Shown in pieces: positions 16,686-26,564 of a stretch of DNA of 64,000 nt. The DNA lies in assembly GCA_965116695.1 (NCBI GenBank), contig OZ220706.1, positions 868,001-932,000 on the forward strand. The letters run 5' to 3'. Positions within the stretch are counted from its first letter, which is position 1, and the number at the start of each line of letters is the position of its first letter. Position numbers and translations under genes: made by a program. Source of the stretch: JAJDTT01 sp965116695 (lineage in GTDB: Bacteria > Acidobacteriota > UBA6911 > RPQK01 > JAJDTT01). The notes beneath the pieces are model-generated. The model did not search any database. It had not been told where the DNA came from and saw only the letters and a program-made list of their open reading frames with translations.

Positions 16686-18617
16686 TCAATAAAAATAGAA
16701 CAGGAAAAAGACGGCGGCCGCGCAGAGGCAACCGGCCCAACACCGGTCTTCGCGAACGGCCCAGGAGACCAGGTTCACGGGCCCCCGGCTCCGGGCCCGG
16801 CGCCTCAGCAGCATCCAGAACATCCCCAGGGTCAGAACCGAGCCGGCAAGCGCCGCCGCCGCCGGGGTCAATCCCCCGCCAGCCACAGCCGCCGCCAGCG
16901 CCGCCATGATCCCCAGCCAAACCATCAGGCCTGCCAGCAGGTTCCTGACCGCGCCGGGCGAAATGGCGAGCACTCCAGCCCAGGTCAGCTTCGCTTTTTC
17001 CTCGGGGCAGCGGCCCCAGCGGCTCACCAGGACCGCCGTCACAGTGCACAGCGCCACGACCACGACGACCCGGTGAAAGAAGTTGAGCACCTCGCCGGTC
17101 GCCGCCGCCACCGCGGGCAATGGCGCCAGGTACGCGACGTAGATCCACTCCACGGCCCAGGAATAGAAAACGCCGAGGACGATGGTGACGAAGGCCGCGG
17201 TGGGCGTCGTTCGCCGCCAGAACAACCCCAGCAGAAAGACCACCAGGAGCCCAGGGGTCAGGTAGCCCTGGTAGTCGACGATCTGCAGGAAGAAATTCTT
17301 TTCCGAGTTGGGATCGATGACGAAAAGCGCGAACAGGCTGGCAAGAGAGACAAATCCCAGGATGGACCATCGCCCCACGCGGATCATCTGCGCGTCGCTG
17401 GCCTGCGGATTGAGATACCGCCGGTAGAGGTCCATGCTGACGATGGTGGCGGCCGAGTTCATCATGGAATCGATGGAGGACAGGATGGCCCCCACGGCGC
17501 CGGCCGCGATCACGCCGATGAGCCCGAATCCCAGCGGCTGTATGACCAGAACGATCAACTCCGTGAAGGCCGTGTCGGGGGCCACGGAACGATTCGGGAG
17601 CTCGGACTGGAAGAGATAGAAGGCCGCCACTCCGCCGGCGATGGAAAAGAAGGGGATCAGCAATTTGAGGAACCCGGCCGCTACGATGCCCAGCCGCGCC
17701 TGCGTGTCGCTCCGGGCGCTCAGCGCACGCTGGACGATGAACTGGTTCGTTCCCCAATAGAAGATGTGCAGGGCCATCAGGCCGGTCAGGACACCGGTCC
17801 AGGGGAGGTCCGGATGGTCGCTGGGCAGGTAGAGGTGCATCTTCCCGGCCCCCGCTCGATCCAGATCCATCAGGGCGCTCCAACCTCCCAGCCGGTCAAA
17901 GGTGAGGATCGCCAGGAGGATTCCGCCCAAAAGCAGCAGAACCGACTGGATCACGTCGGTCCAGATCACCGCCTTCAGTCCCCCGAAGATGGTGTAGCTG
18001 GTGGCGATGGCGGCCAGGATCAGGACGAAGACGCTGTAGTGGAATCGATTCACGCCCAGTTTCGACTTGGCGGGCGCGTCGGACGAACCGGCCGACCCCG
18101 CCTCCGCGTCCTCCATCTCTCCAGGAATCGATTCCGGACCGATCTCCTCGAGCGCGGCTCCGCCCATGAGCACGCAACTTGACCGGGCGCCGATGTAAAG
18201 CGCCGGCACAAGTTGGACCACGGCCATGGTGATGACCAGGATGACGGCGTAGGCGGCGCGGCTGCGCTGATCGTACCGCCGCTCCAGATACTCGGAGAGG
18301 GTGTAGATCCTCAGCTTTCGATAGACGGGGAGGAACCCGTAGCAGAGGAGCATGAGCCCGGCGATGGCTCCCAGCTCGAAGTGGCTCTGGGCGAAACCGA
18401 CGCTGAAGCCGATGCCCATCATCCCGATCATGTGATTGGCGCTGACGTTGCTGCCGTAGATGGACCCGGCCACGCCCCACCAGGGGACGTTGCGCCCGGC
18501 CAGAAAATAGGCCTCCGCGGTCTTGTCGCGCCGGGACGCCAGCAGGCCGATGATCATGACCAGGGCCAGGGCGGCGAAGAAGACCCCCGCATCGAGTGGT
18601 GTGAAGACGGTGCCCAC
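16686..18617 (-). CDS. Solute:sodium symporter (SSS) family transporter
   Basis: A 643-residue polytopic membrane protein. Family signatures include the N-terminal helix with GLLASRRDKTAEAYFLAGRN, the WWGVAGSIYGSNVSANHMIGM sodium-site region, the LPVYRKLRIYTLSEYLERRYD motif, and the later helix with GAILSSIDSMMNSAATIVSMDLYRR. About 13-14 hydrophobic segments are seen. It should couple uptake of a sugar, amino acid or organic anion to sodium; the substrate cannot be named. An acidic loop with DAEAGSAGSSDAPAK follows the first third. It is immediately downstream of the MetE-like gene (15 bp), same strand. Confidence 0.9.
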   Translation of the reverse strand: MGTVFTPLDAGVFFAALALVMIIGLLASRRDKTAEAYFLAGRNVPWWGVAGSIYGSNVSANHMIGMMGIGFSVGFAQSHFELGAIAGLMLLCYGFLPVYRKLRIYTLSEYLERRYDQRSRAAYAVILVITMAVVQLVPALYIGARSSCVLMGGAALEEIGPESIPGEMEDAEAGSAGSSDAPAKSKLGVNRFHYSVFVLILAAIATSYTIFGGLKAVIWTDVIQSVLLLLGGILLAILTFDRLGGWSALMDLDRAGAGKMHLYLPSDHPDLPWTGVLTGLMALHIFYWGTNQFIVQRALSARSDTQARLGIVAAGFLKLLIPFFSIAGGVAAFYLFQSELPNRSVAPDTAFTELIVLVIQPLGFGLIGVIAAGAVGAILSSIDSMMNSAATIVSMDLYRRYLNPQASDAQMIRVGRWSILGFVSLASLFALFVIDPNSEKNFFLQIVDYQGYLTPGLLVVFLLGLFWRRTTPTAAFVTIVLGVFYSWAVEWIYVAYLAPLPAVAAATGEVLNFFHRVVVVVALCTVTAVLVSRWGRCPEEKAKLTWAGVLAISPGAVRNLLAGLMVWLGIMAALAAAVAGGGLTPAAAALAGSVLTLGMFWMLLRRRARSRGPVNLVSWAVREDRCWAGCLCAAAVFFLFYFY

Positions 18618-18632
18618 GGTTTTCTCGATTCC

Positions 18633-19646
18633 TCAGCCGGATGGACGGGCCAGGACCATTCGAGCCTGTTCGGCTCCCGCCACCAGGGTCCTCAGCTTCT
18701 TGCGGGTGATCTCCAGCGGGACGTGCTGAAATCCGCATTCCGACGCCAGCAGCAGGCGATCGGGAGGAAAATGCTCCAGGGCCGGCCGGGTCCGTTCGAC
18801 GATCAGTTCCGGCGGCTCGATTTCGTCGCTGCGTTGATCCAGCACTCCCACGGCGAATTCCCCCCGAAAGTCCAGTTCCTCCCAGAGAGGCATCATGTCG
18901 TATTCCAGGGTGCAATGTTCCAGAGAAAGCTGGTCGACGGGAGCGGCGCGAAAGGCCTCGGCCATGTCGGTGTAGCGGGAGAAATAGACCCGTTTGCGAT
19001 AGGCGTTTCCTCCGCAGACATGCAGGCCGAACCGTATGCCCAGTCCTTCCGTGGCAATCTTCAGGGTTTCCGCCGCCCAGACCGCGTCCTCAGGAAATGC
19101 GGTCCATGCCGGTTCGTCGAACTGGATGAACTCGCATCCGGCCCGGACCGCCTCCCGAAACTCCTGGTTCAGGACCCGGGCGTAGCCGGCCGCCAGCGCG
19201 GCGTCGTCGGGGTAAAGGTCGGGCCGCCGGTTGTCCGAGAACTTGGCCAGCATGTGCGGGCCGATACAGGTGATCTTGACCTCCACGTCTGCTGGCGCGG
19301 CGTCCCGGGCCACCCGCCAGTCGTGGGCCAGTCCGACTCTGGGGTTGGACAGGGGGGCCACCACCTGCGCCAACTCGATTCCGAACCCGGCGGTCCCGAA
19401 CTTGCGGTACGTCATCTCTTCGAAACTGACGCCACCCACCCGCTTCTGGACGAAGTAGTACATGTTCTCGCGCCGGCCCTCGCCGTCGGTCACGATGTCC
19501 AGCCCGGCGTCCACCTGGTCGCGGACCGCCCAGCGAATGATCTCGTCGGCCTCCTCCCGGCTGAGTTCCGGCTTGCGCAAAGTGTCAGCGGGTTGGACCG
19601 GGCGAGGATAGCTTCCGGTCACCGTCGTGCGAAATGGATTTGCCAT
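18633..19646 (-). CDS. Cobalamin-independent methionine synthase (MetE C-terminal domain) family protein
   Basis: A 337-residue protein corresponding only to the catalytic C-terminal half of MetE. The family motifs are VTGSYPRP near the start, TDGEGRRENM at 53-62, IQFDEPAW at 174-181, GLHVCGG at 207-213 and ASECGFQ at 301-307. His209, Cys211 and Cys304 are the candidate zinc ligands that bind the thiol acceptor. The full-length N-terminal domain of MetE is absent, as in the core-MetE and epoxyalkane-CoM-transferase-like branches. Methyl transfer from a folate or corrinoid donor to a thiol is the likely reaction type; the acceptor is unknown. Confidence 0.8.
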   Translation of the reverse strand: MANPFRTTVTGSYPRPVQPADTLRKPELSREEADEIIRWAVRDQVDAGLDIVTDGEGRRENMYYFVQKRVGGVSFEEMTYRKFGTAGFGIELAQVVAPLSNPRVGLAHDWRVARDAAPADVEVKITCIGPHMLAKFSDNRRPDLYPDDAALAAGYARVLNQEFREAVRAGCEFIQFDEPAWTAFPEDAVWAAETLKIATEGLGIRFGLHVCGGNAYRKRVYFSRYTDMAEAFRAAPVDQLSLEHCTLEYDMMPLWEELDFRGEFAVGVLDQRSDEIEPPELIVERTRPALEHFPPDRLLLASECGFQHVPLEITRKKLRTLVAGAEQARMVLARPSG

Positions 19647-19738
19647 GCGAGTCGTCTGCCGGACAGCGAAAATTTTGCTTTACGATTTCCCGTTGCTATC
19701 AGCGATCTTGTTCACAATTCTTTGGACTTCACCTGCGA

Positions 19739-20776
19739 TCATGTCCAATTCTGTAGTGTATTCGAAGTCACGCGGAAGGACGTAGCGGCCCCTCTTTTTT
19801 TTTCCCGAACACCGAGATTCTGTAGCAGAATCTGCAACTTATGGCCTTGGGGGTTCTTTCTGTGGAAAATCTCGATCGTCCAGCCAGCAGGAGAGACGAC
19901 AGTGTCAATTGCGATTACAACACCCCGGGGGAGCGCGATGTCGTGCACTAGGATGTCAAATAGCCCAAACGACTCTCGATATTTCCATTGACTCACATCG
20001 GAACCGGAGTCCACTCTAATCAGACTGCTGAGCCTATTAACCTTGTCGCGGAGTTCCCCCCTGAAAGTTTTGAGTTCCTTCAGAAATTTTTCGACATCTT
20101 GAGTGCGGTTATTCAGGAACTCAACGAATTCTGGATTCATGACTATTCCTCCCTGCAGATAATCAAGCGTGTTCAGGAAATCAAGCATGAAGATGAGGTA
20201 ATGCGTGTCCGCGCCGGCGACGTAGCACCCAAGCAACCTACGGATTTCCTTGACGAACTGAGCGTGCGTAATGTTCTGGAAACCATCCGGTACACAAACC
20301 GGCCTGAGAGTGAGAAGAAACTTGTAGGGATACTTTTTTTGGTACTCATGAAGGTACGCCGCATAGTCGTCAAGAGGATTGTCAATACCAGCGTAGATCT
20401 TGTTCTCGATCAATATAGCGTGGCTATCGGATAGAAGGAGGATATCGATAAAATTACCGGTTCGAGTCTTCACTTCGCGTTCTACATTGATTTCGCCTCT
20501 TATCACCCCGACTACATTCTTGATGGAACCGGCACGCGCGATGGCGTCCAGGAACAGCGTTCCAAGTCCGTGCGGTTTTTAGGGGTCGAAGAAGAAGGCG
20601 AGAATGTTGCTGCACACATTCTCATAATGCGGATAGCCTGAGATCTCAATTAACGTCGGCCGACGTTCGGGACGTGATGAAACCTCTCGCCGAAATGCAT
20701 CTAGGAGATCTACGTTCCTGCTCTCTGAACCACCATTATTCGCATTTTTCGTAGACATGTTTTTACTTTCCACCAA
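19739..20776 (-). pseudogene. PD-(D/E)XK nuclease family protein, interrupted by one in-frame stop
   Basis: The two open segments (20579-20776 and 19739-20506) are in the same frame. They are joined by an open stretch with only one stop, TAA at 20579-20581, after about 65 codons. Reading through it gives the family motif ENVCSNILAFFFDP-(stop)-KPHGLGTLFLDAI, so the stop sits inside a conserved segment. The nuclease signature follows: an Asp in NFIDILLLSD, then E-x-K in ILIENKIYAG, plus HAQFVKEIRRLLG further on. The region is visibly AT-richer than its neighbours and probably acquired. It may be a nonsense mutation, a sequencing error or programmed read-through. A start near residue 7 (MSTKN) is also possible. 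Confidence 0.75.
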
Positions 20777-20904
20777 TTGTTGGACGCTTGCCGAATTTCC
20801 GCCGACTGGACCGTCTCAAGCCGAAGGTCTGAAGTGGCGTCAGGAGCGATCGCGTCCCGGCCGCAACACTCCCAGGCGAACGATGAGCAGTGAGCGAGAG
20901 CATC

Positions 20905-21288
20905 CTATCCCAACGTTCCGGCTATGGACGCTAGCAGTTCGAAATCCGAATCGGCGGTTTCGAGAAGAGCACCATGACGGCGGGCGCAGGCATCCACGAG
21001 CACGTCCGTAGCAGGGACAGTTATTCCTTGTGCCCTGGCACGACGCGCTAAATCATGCGCAATCCGCCAGACTTCATCGTCAATGCGAAGTTCCGGTAGC
21101 GTCCGCGCGAATTCACGCAGAACCCGCCGTTCCTGCTGGCCTCTCGCGCCGTTCCAGAGTTCCAACTGGACCAACGGACACCAACAGGCCTGACCTGTGC
21201 TCAGCGCTGTTTCAACGCGGACGCGAACTGCCGGATCGCCGGTCCGGCGCAGCATGTGAATCCAAGACGACGTATCGACGAGGATCAA
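20905..21288 (-). CDS. VapC-type PIN domain toxin
   Basis: A 127-residue PIN-domain ribonuclease. The acidic cluster is visible: Asp5 in LVDTSSW, Glu in LVQLELWNG, Asp residues in PATDVLVDAC and in TADSDFELL. This matches the four-acid metal site that cleaves RNA, often tRNA or rRNA, in VapC toxins. It follows the VapB-like gene by 4 bp on the same strand, the canonical antitoxin-then-toxin order. No frameshift or lost catalytic residue is seen, so the pair looks functional. Confidence 0.88.
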   Translation of the reverse strand: MILVDTSSWIHMLRRTGDPAVRVRVETALSTGQACWCPLVQLELWNGARGQQERRVLREFARTLPELRIDDEVWRIAHDLARRARAQGITVPATDVLVDACARRHGALLETADSDFELLASIAGTLG

Positions 21289-21292
21289 CGGG

Positions 21293-21496
21293 TCACCCCT
21301 TGCGGCGATTGGCCTGAAGTTCTTCCGGGGTCATCAGTTCAGTACAGGTTCCCGAGAATCGAATGAGCTCTCCCATGCGCATGCGCCGATTGAAATCTGC
21401 GACGGCACCGACGATGGCTTCCCGCTTGGTCTTAGCGTTGGTGAACCTGATAGCATCCTCAAGTTCAATTCTAGGAATATCTATCGTAGTCTTCAT
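21293..21496 (-). CDS. VapB-type antitoxin
   Basis: A 67-residue protein opening with MKTTIDIP and carrying AIRFTNAKTKREAIVGAVADFNRR, the ribbon-helix-helix/VapB family pattern. It would bind and neutralise the neighbouring PIN toxin and repress the operon. The gene is directly upstream of vapC with a 4-bp gap. The toxin-binding tail is the basic/hydrophobic stretch ending RRKG. Confidence 0.82.
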   Translation of the reverse strand: MKTTIDIPRIELEDAIRFTNAKTKREAIVGAVADFNRRMRMGELIRFSGTCTELMTPEELQANRRKG

Positions 21497-21601
21497 GATT
21501 CTAATATATCAAATATGGGATTCCATTTCCAGATGCGGGATATTCTTGAGAGCGATCGTAAAGAGTTCTGACCCGTCGGTATCAGTCTTCTCGTCCCAAA
21601 G

Positions 21602-22783
21602 CTATTCCTCCAAGACGTCAGACCGCCCCTCCCAGCCCTCGGCCAGGAGATCGATCACCCGGTCCCCCTTGAGGGGGTGCCGGCGGGCGACCGAGACGTC
21701 CAGTTCCACGCCCAGACCGGGCTTCTCCGGCAACTCGATGTAACCGTTCCGGATCGGGGCCGATCCGGTGACCAGGTCCCGGGTCCAGGAGGGATAGGCA
21801 AATTCGGCGAAGGCTTCCTGGATCAGGAAGGCGGGCGCGGTGAAGCTGACCTGGATCGAAGCCGCCATGCAGATGGGCCCCAGGGACATGTGGGGCGCGA
21901 AGAAGACGCCGAGAGCGTCGGCCAGGGCGGACATCTTCTTCACCTCCAGGATCCCGCCGGAGTAACCCACGTCGGGCTGGTAGACGCCGGCCGCGCGGTC
22001 GGGCAGGTACTGGCTGGCCTGGACCAGGTCGCTGATTCCGGCCACGTCGGTCCCGATGGGAATATTGACCCGGGACGCCACTTCCTTGAGCGGCGCAGGA
22101 CCCAGGTATCCGAGGGTCGGCGCCTCGTACCAGAGCAGGTCGTACGGCTCCAACGCCTTGCCGAACTGGATCGCAGCCTCGGGATGAAACCGGGCGTGCG
22201 CTTCAACGATCAGGCCCGTGTCGGGCCCGGCGGCCTCGCGCACGGCGGCGACGATGTCCACTGCCAGGCAGAACTCGGACGGTTCGAGACGCCGGTAGGC
22301 GGCCCCGAAGGGATCGAACTTGAGAGCCGTGTAGCCCTGATCCACCAGTTTTCTGGCCTTCGCCGCCCATTGCTTGGCGTCGTGCACGTCGAAGTCGTTG
22401 TACCAGCCGTTGGCGTAGACCCTGATCCGGTCGCGGACCTTGCCGCCCAGCAACTTGTAGACCGGGACGCCGTAGTGTTTTCCCAGAATGTCCCAGCAGG
22501 CCTGCTCCACTGCGGAGAGAACGCTCCGCTCCACCATGCCCAGCCCGCGATCGATGCCCAGCATCTGGCGGGTGTCCAGGACCATCTGCTCGATGTCGTG
22601 GGGGTCCCGGCCCAGGAACAGGCGCTCGCCGTTCTGGCGCAGATAGGCTTGGGCCGCCAGGGACCAGTGGTACCCGATCCCCTCGCCGACGCCGACGACC
22701 CCCGTATCCGTCTCCACCCGGACGAAGAACCACGGGTTCCAGGGATTCTCCACGATGTAGGAATCGACTTTGATGATCTGCAT
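21602..22783 (-). CDS. Mandelate racemase/muconate lactonizing enzyme family protein (sugar-acid dehydratase-like)
   Basis: A 393-residue enolase-superfamily enzyme. Metal-ligand motifs appear in order: LIVEAHARF, LLWYEAPTL and NIPIGTDVAG. The FFAPHMSLGPICMAA segment with its catalytic-type His resembles galactonate/galactarate dehydratases more than racemases. ALKFDPFG carries the usual base-strand lysine. ATG 22783 starts the conserved protein; the frame is open upstream to 23152, but that overlaps the isomerase gene. It follows the TIM-barrel gene by 8 bp and probably forms a sugar-acid catabolic unit with it. Confidence 0.85.
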   Translation of the reverse strand: MQIIKVDSYIVENPWNPWFFVRVETDTGVVGVGEGIGYHWSLAAQAYLRQNGERLFLGRDPHDIEQMVLDTRQMLGIDRGLGMVERSVLSAVEQACWDILGKHYGVPVYKLLGGKVRDRIRVYANGWYNDFDVHDAKQWAAKARKLVDQGYTALKFDPFGAAYRRLEPSEFCLAVDIVAAVREAAGPDTGLIVEAHARFHPEAAIQFGKALEPYDLLWYEAPTLGYLGPAPLKEVASRVNIPIGTDVAGISDLVQASQYLPDRAAGVYQPDVGYSGGILEVKKMSALADALGVFFAPHMSLGPICMAASIQVSFTAPAFLIQEAFAEFAYPSWTRDLVTGSAPIRNGYIELPEKPGLGVELDVSVARRHPLKGDRVIDLLAEGWEGRSDVLEE

Positions 22784-22791
22784 TTTTCGGT

Positions 22792-23913
22792 TCACACCTC
22801 CTCGGCGGACCGCAACGATGACTTCAAACCCAGCCCCAGGACCTCCCTGCAGTATCGCACGCTGCGCTCCAACTCCGCCTTCTGGAAGGCGGCAGTGGCC
22901 GCTTTGGCGCCGGCGCCCTGCGGAACCGAAAAAGGCTTCAATGGCGTGCCCCGCTTGGCCAGGGCCACGAAAGCGGCGAAATCCTGGGCCAGTGCGGCCG
23001 GGTACGGATTCCAGAAGTCCCGCTCCAGATAGGGAACGGATCTCTGGACCCCGGAAATGGTCTCCAACTGGATAGGGACGCCGGGACAGAGCCGGGCGAA
23101 CCGTTCCATGTAGGTTTCCAGGTCGACGCAGCCGTCCCCCATCGCCGCCCACTGGACCCGCGCGCCGGCCTCGTCCTCCCAGACCATGGAATCCCGGATG
23201 CCGCTGGAGGCGGCGTAGGGACCCAGAATCTCCAGGTTCCGGACCGGATCCTCCAGACTCCAGGTAGCGTTGCCCGAGTCCACGGTCGCGCCCACGAAAT
23301 CGGTCCCCGACTCTTCGATGACCCGGGCCGTTTCCCGGGCCTGCATGTCGCCGGCGTGGTTTTCGATGGCGATGCGGACCCCCGCGTCAAGCGCCGGGCC
23401 CCGCAGCTTCCGGAACACCTGGATGGTGCTTTTCATGTGGGGCTCGATTCCCTCGGGCCCCAGGCGATCCTGGCGGCTTCCCAGAAAGCAGCGGGCCACC
23501 GGCGACCCCAGAATCCGGGCGATCCGGATGGTGAGCGCCAGATGTTCCTCGGCACTCCCGAAGTCGGTCTTGAAGGTGGAGGAGGTGGGACAGACGCTTC
23601 CCGTCCCCACGTGGAGCTGGATGCCGGCGCCTTCCGCCTGCGCCCGAATTTCCTTGAGATAGGACTCGTCGTGGCTCTCGTAGACGTAGAGGTCCGAGAG
23701 CAGGCAGGAGTCCAATCCCAGCTCCGCCGCATACTCGATCAGGCGCGGCGCCTTCCATTCCAGCGCCCGAATCGAGTAGTTGTCGAACCCCAGCGGGATG
23801 CGCCGTTCCTTCCGCCCGGCGGCCTCGCCGCGGGACGACCGCGTCGCGAGCCCCAACCCGGTGACCGCCAGCACCTGTCCGAACTCACGGCGGCGAATGG
23901 TTCCCATGTCCAC
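22792..23913 (-). CDS. Exported sugar phosphate isomerase/epimerase-like TIM-barrel protein
   Basis: A 373-residue protein with a twin-arginine-like leader (TIRRREFGQVLAVTGLGLA) and a xylose-isomerase-like TIM barrel. Barrel signatures include LGFDNYSIRALEW, QLHVGTGSVCP, IAIENHAGD and TVDSGNATWS; the Glu and His side chains in these positions normally bind the metal. Export is inferred from the leader. The downstream dehydratase-like gene starts 8 bp after its stop, so the two probably act on the same sugar derivative. The exact substrate is unknown. A start at MGT (23907) is an alternative. Confidence 0.75.
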   Translation of the reverse strand: MDMGTIRRREFGQVLAVTGLGLATRSSRGEAAGRKERRIPLGFDNYSIRALEWKAPRLIEYAAELGLDSCLLSDLYVYESHDESYLKEIRAQAEGAGIQLHVGTGSVCPTSSTFKTDFGSAEEHLALTIRIARILGSPVARCFLGSRQDRLGPEGIEPHMKSTIQVFRKLRGPALDAGVRIAIENHAGDMQARETARVIEESGTDFVGATVDSGNATWSLEDPVRNLEILGPYAASSGIRDSMVWEDEAGARVQWAAMGDGCVDLETYMERFARLCPGVPIQLETISGVQRSVPYLERDFWNPYPAALAQDFAAFVALAKRGTPLKPFSVPQGAGAKAATAAFQKAELERSVRYCREVLGLGLKSSLRSAEEV

Positions 23914-23974
23914 ATCCTCTCTCCTGCCGGAAACACCGATCCTGGCTGGGAATGCCGCCGGGACCGGCGGGGAT

Positions 23975-25405
23975 TCAACCCACCGCTGCGCGCCGGCGTC
24001 GGCCGTCCAGCAAACTGGCGACTTCCGCCGGATCGGTGATCTTCTCTCTCAGCTTGCCTCGGCGACGGCCCCGCTCCTGTTCTTCCCGGTCGATGATGTT
24101 CCAGTCCGAGAAACGAACCGGCCGGATTCCGCGGTCGAGCAGGAGGCGTGACACGGCTTCGTCCGAACCCTCGGAAATCGGCCGGGCCTCCCTGCCGCGG
24201 ATATCCTCCATCATGCAGCGAACGGTCTCCGCCGAGTCTCCCTTGTTGGTTCCGATGAGCCCGGTGGGCCCGCGCTTGATCCAACCCACAACGTACTCGC
24301 GTGTGCCGTTCGCTTCACCGCGGCGGCTCAGGACTCGCCCCTGGGCGCTGGGAATGACCCCTTTACGCTCATCGAACGGGATTCCCGGAAGCGGGACTCC
24401 ACGGTAACCCACGGATCGGAACACCAGATCCACGGGGACGATTTTGCTGACTCCCGTCCCCACGGATCGGATCCAGCCTTGCTCGCCGGCCACAAGCCGG
24501 TTTCGCTCGACCCGCACTGCGCTCACCCTCCCATCGGTGGAGAGGATCTCAACCGGCGAAGCAAGAAACTGCAGGCGGACGCGGCGCGAACCCCCTTGGG
24601 ACCCCAGCCGGGCCCGCTCCATCATGTACTGCATGTTGCGGCGCGCCGGCTTTTTTGCCCGCATCTCCTCCAGAGAGTATTCGTCCAGCTCCAGGTCACG
24701 GGTCCGCACCATCACGTCCACGTCCGGCAGACTCCCGATCTCCTGAATTTCCTTGGGAGTGAACTTGGCCTGCACCGGACCCCGGCGCCCCAGGACCACG
24801 ACCTCCTTGATTCTGCTCTTGCGCAGGGCGTCCAGAGCGTAGTGGGCGATGTCGGTGGAGGCCAGATCCTCCGGATCCCTGACCAGAATCCGGGTCACGT
24901 CCATGGCCACGTTGCCGACACCCACCACGGCCACCCGGCTGCCGGAAAGGTCGAACCGGTCGTTGCGGTGATCGGGATGCCCGTTGTACCAGGCCACGAA
25001 TGCCGTCGCCGTGTGACTGCCCGGAAGATCTTCCCCCGGGATGCCCAACCGCCGATCCGAGCTGCAGCCAAAGGCGTAGACGACCTGGTCGAAGTGCTTG
25101 CGCAACTGCTCCACCGGCAGGTCGCGCCCCACCTGAACGTTGCCGAAGAATCTGAACCGGGGGTCCCGCGCCGTCATCTCGTAGCTGCGGATGACCCGCT
25201 TGATGCTCTGGTGGTCCGGAGCCACTCCGTAACGAACCAGTCCGTACGGCATGGCCATGCGCTCGAACATGTCGATGCGCAGATGCAGGCCCCCTTGCTT
25301 GAAGAGAGCGTCGGCGGCGTAGAAACCGGACGGCCCCGAGCCGACGATGGCAACGCGGAGGGGGCGCTCAGCGCTGCCGAGGGGAAAGTATGTGCGGGTC
25401 CTCAT
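23975..25405 (-). CDS. fprA: NADP+-ferredoxin/adrenodoxin reductase-like flavoprotein
   Basis: A 476-residue FAD/NAD(P) oxidoreductase of the adrenodoxin-reductase/FprA branch. It has the FAD motif VGSGPSGFYAADAL, the diagnostic MPYGLVRYGVAPDHQSIK, and the NADP motif VGVGNVAMDVTRIL. A closing segment VGWIKRGPTGLIGTNKGDSAET is nearly identical to FprA-type enzymes. The enzyme passes electrons between NADPH and a ferredoxin. ATG 25405 starts the FAD domain; the frame is open further upstream into the divergent spacer. The gene is divergent from the aldo/keto reductase. The symbol is given by family similarity. Confidence 0.88.
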   Translation of the reverse strand: MRTRTYFPLGSAERPLRVAIVGSGPSGFYAADALFKQGGLHLRIDMFERMAMPYGLVRYGVAPDHQSIKRVIRSYEMTARDPRFRFFGNVQVGRDLPVEQLRKHFDQVVYAFGCSSDRRLGIPGEDLPGSHTATAFVAWYNGHPDHRNDRFDLSGSRVAVVGVGNVAMDVTRILVRDPEDLASTDIAHYALDALRKSRIKEVVVLGRRGPVQAKFTPKEIQEIGSLPDVDVMVRTRDLELDEYSLEEMRAKKPARRNMQYMMERARLGSQGGSRRVRLQFLASPVEILSTDGRVSAVRVERNRLVAGEQGWIRSVGTGVSKIVPVDLVFRSVGYRGVPLPGIPFDERKGVIPSAQGRVLSRRGEANGTREYVVGWIKRGPTGLIGTNKGDSAETVRCMMEDIRGREARPISEGSDEAVSRLLLDRGIRPVRFSDWNIIDREEQERGRRRGKLREKITDPAEVASLLDGRRRRAAVG

Positions 25406-25571
25406 CGCGATCTTTCCGCCGACAGTCAAGCTGGTCCGACCGCCCGAACGGCTGCTATCCATTTTATTTGGGCGGCCCATCCGATTCAATTCGGGCCGCC
25501 GCGTAACGGACCGTCGAGGCCCCATCGCCGGGATACGAGACTTTGGCTCCGGACTGCTACACTTACGGGCC

Positions 25572-26561
25572 ATGAGGCGAATGAGGACCAAGCCACTGGG
25601 CAGGACCGGAATGCAGGTCTCGGTCGTGGGCCTGGGATGCTGGGGGATCGGGGGGCCCATGGAGCGGGACGGGACCATCTCGGGTTACGGCCAGGTGGAG
25701 GATACCGAATCGTTGCAGATGCTCCGCCAGGCCCTGGATCACGGAGTCAACTTCCTGGACACGGCTCCCTGGTACGGCGACGGCCATTCCGAGCGGCTGG
25801 TGGGCCAGGTCATCCGGAACCGGCGGGAAGAGGTCATCGTCTCCACCAAGGTGGGAATCTTCCTGCAGGACAAACGCTATACCAGCGACTACTCGGGCGA
25901 CTACATCATGGCCCACTACGAGGACTCCCTGGAGCGCCTGGGAACGGACTACATCGACGTCTACGTCCTGCACTCCCCCGAGGCCGGCCTCTACCAGCCT
26001 TCGGGCATGGCTGCCCTGAAGGAGCTCAAGAGGCGGGGAATCATCCGCTCATACGGGATCTCCTTCCCGGCATCCCACGCCGAGAGCGAGTCCTTCTTCC
26101 TGCCGCTTTGCGAGAAGGAAGAGGTGGAGGTCGTCCAACTCCGGTTCAATCTGCTGAGCTGGGGCGCCCGCCGGCGTATCCTCCCCAGGCTCAAGCGCCT
26201 GGATGTGGGAGTCGTCTGCCGCGAGCCCTTTTTCTTCGGCTATCTGACCGGCCGGTTCACGCGGGAAACGGTATTCGACGCCACTACGGACGTTCGGTCC
26301 ACCTGGCCTCGTGAGAGGCACCTCTCCCTGGTGGAGGCTTCGGACCGGTTCGACTTCCTCCATCGCGGGCTGGCCTGCTCTCCGGCTCAGGCGGCTCTGG
26401 GCTACTGCCTCTCCCAGGACGAGGTGGCGACCACCATTCCAGGCGCCATGACGACTGCCGAAATGCAGGACAATCTGCACGCGGCCAGCCTGGAATTCGA
26501 TCCGCCCTCCATCCGCCGAATCGAGAAGATCCAGGAACAATTCGTAGGAACGGAGTTCTAA
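25572..26561 (+). CDS. Aldo/keto reductase family protein
   Basis: A 329-residue (beta/alpha)8 oxidoreductase. All four catalytic residues are in place: Asp in NFLDTAPWYGDG, the Tyr in the same motif, Lys in VSTKVG, and His in VYVLHSPEAG. The C-terminal cofactor segment reads AALGYCLSQDEVATTIPGA. The fold reduces aldehydes or oxidises sugars with NAD(P)H; the order of motifs resembles the L-galactose/pyridoxal-type branch. Two ATGs lie 9 bp apart (25572 and 25581); the first is used. It is followed after 3 bp by the aminotransferase. Confidence 0.85.
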   Translation: MRRMRTKPLGRTGMQVSVVGLGCWGIGGPMERDGTISGYGQVEDTESLQMLRQALDHGVNFLDTAPWYGDGHSERLVGQVIRNRREEVIVSTKVGIFLQDKRYTSDYSGDYIMAHYEDSLERLGTDYIDVYVLHSPEAGLYQPSGMAALKELKRRGIIRSYGISFPASHAESESFFLPLCEKEEVEVVQLRFNLLSWGARRRILPRLKRLDVGVVCREPFFFGYLTGRFTRETVFDATTDVRSTWPRERHLSLVEASDRFDFLHRGLACSPAQAALGYCLSQDEVATTIPGAMTTAEMQDNLHAASLEFDPPSIRRIEKIQEQFVGTEF

Positions 26562-26564
26562 CCC

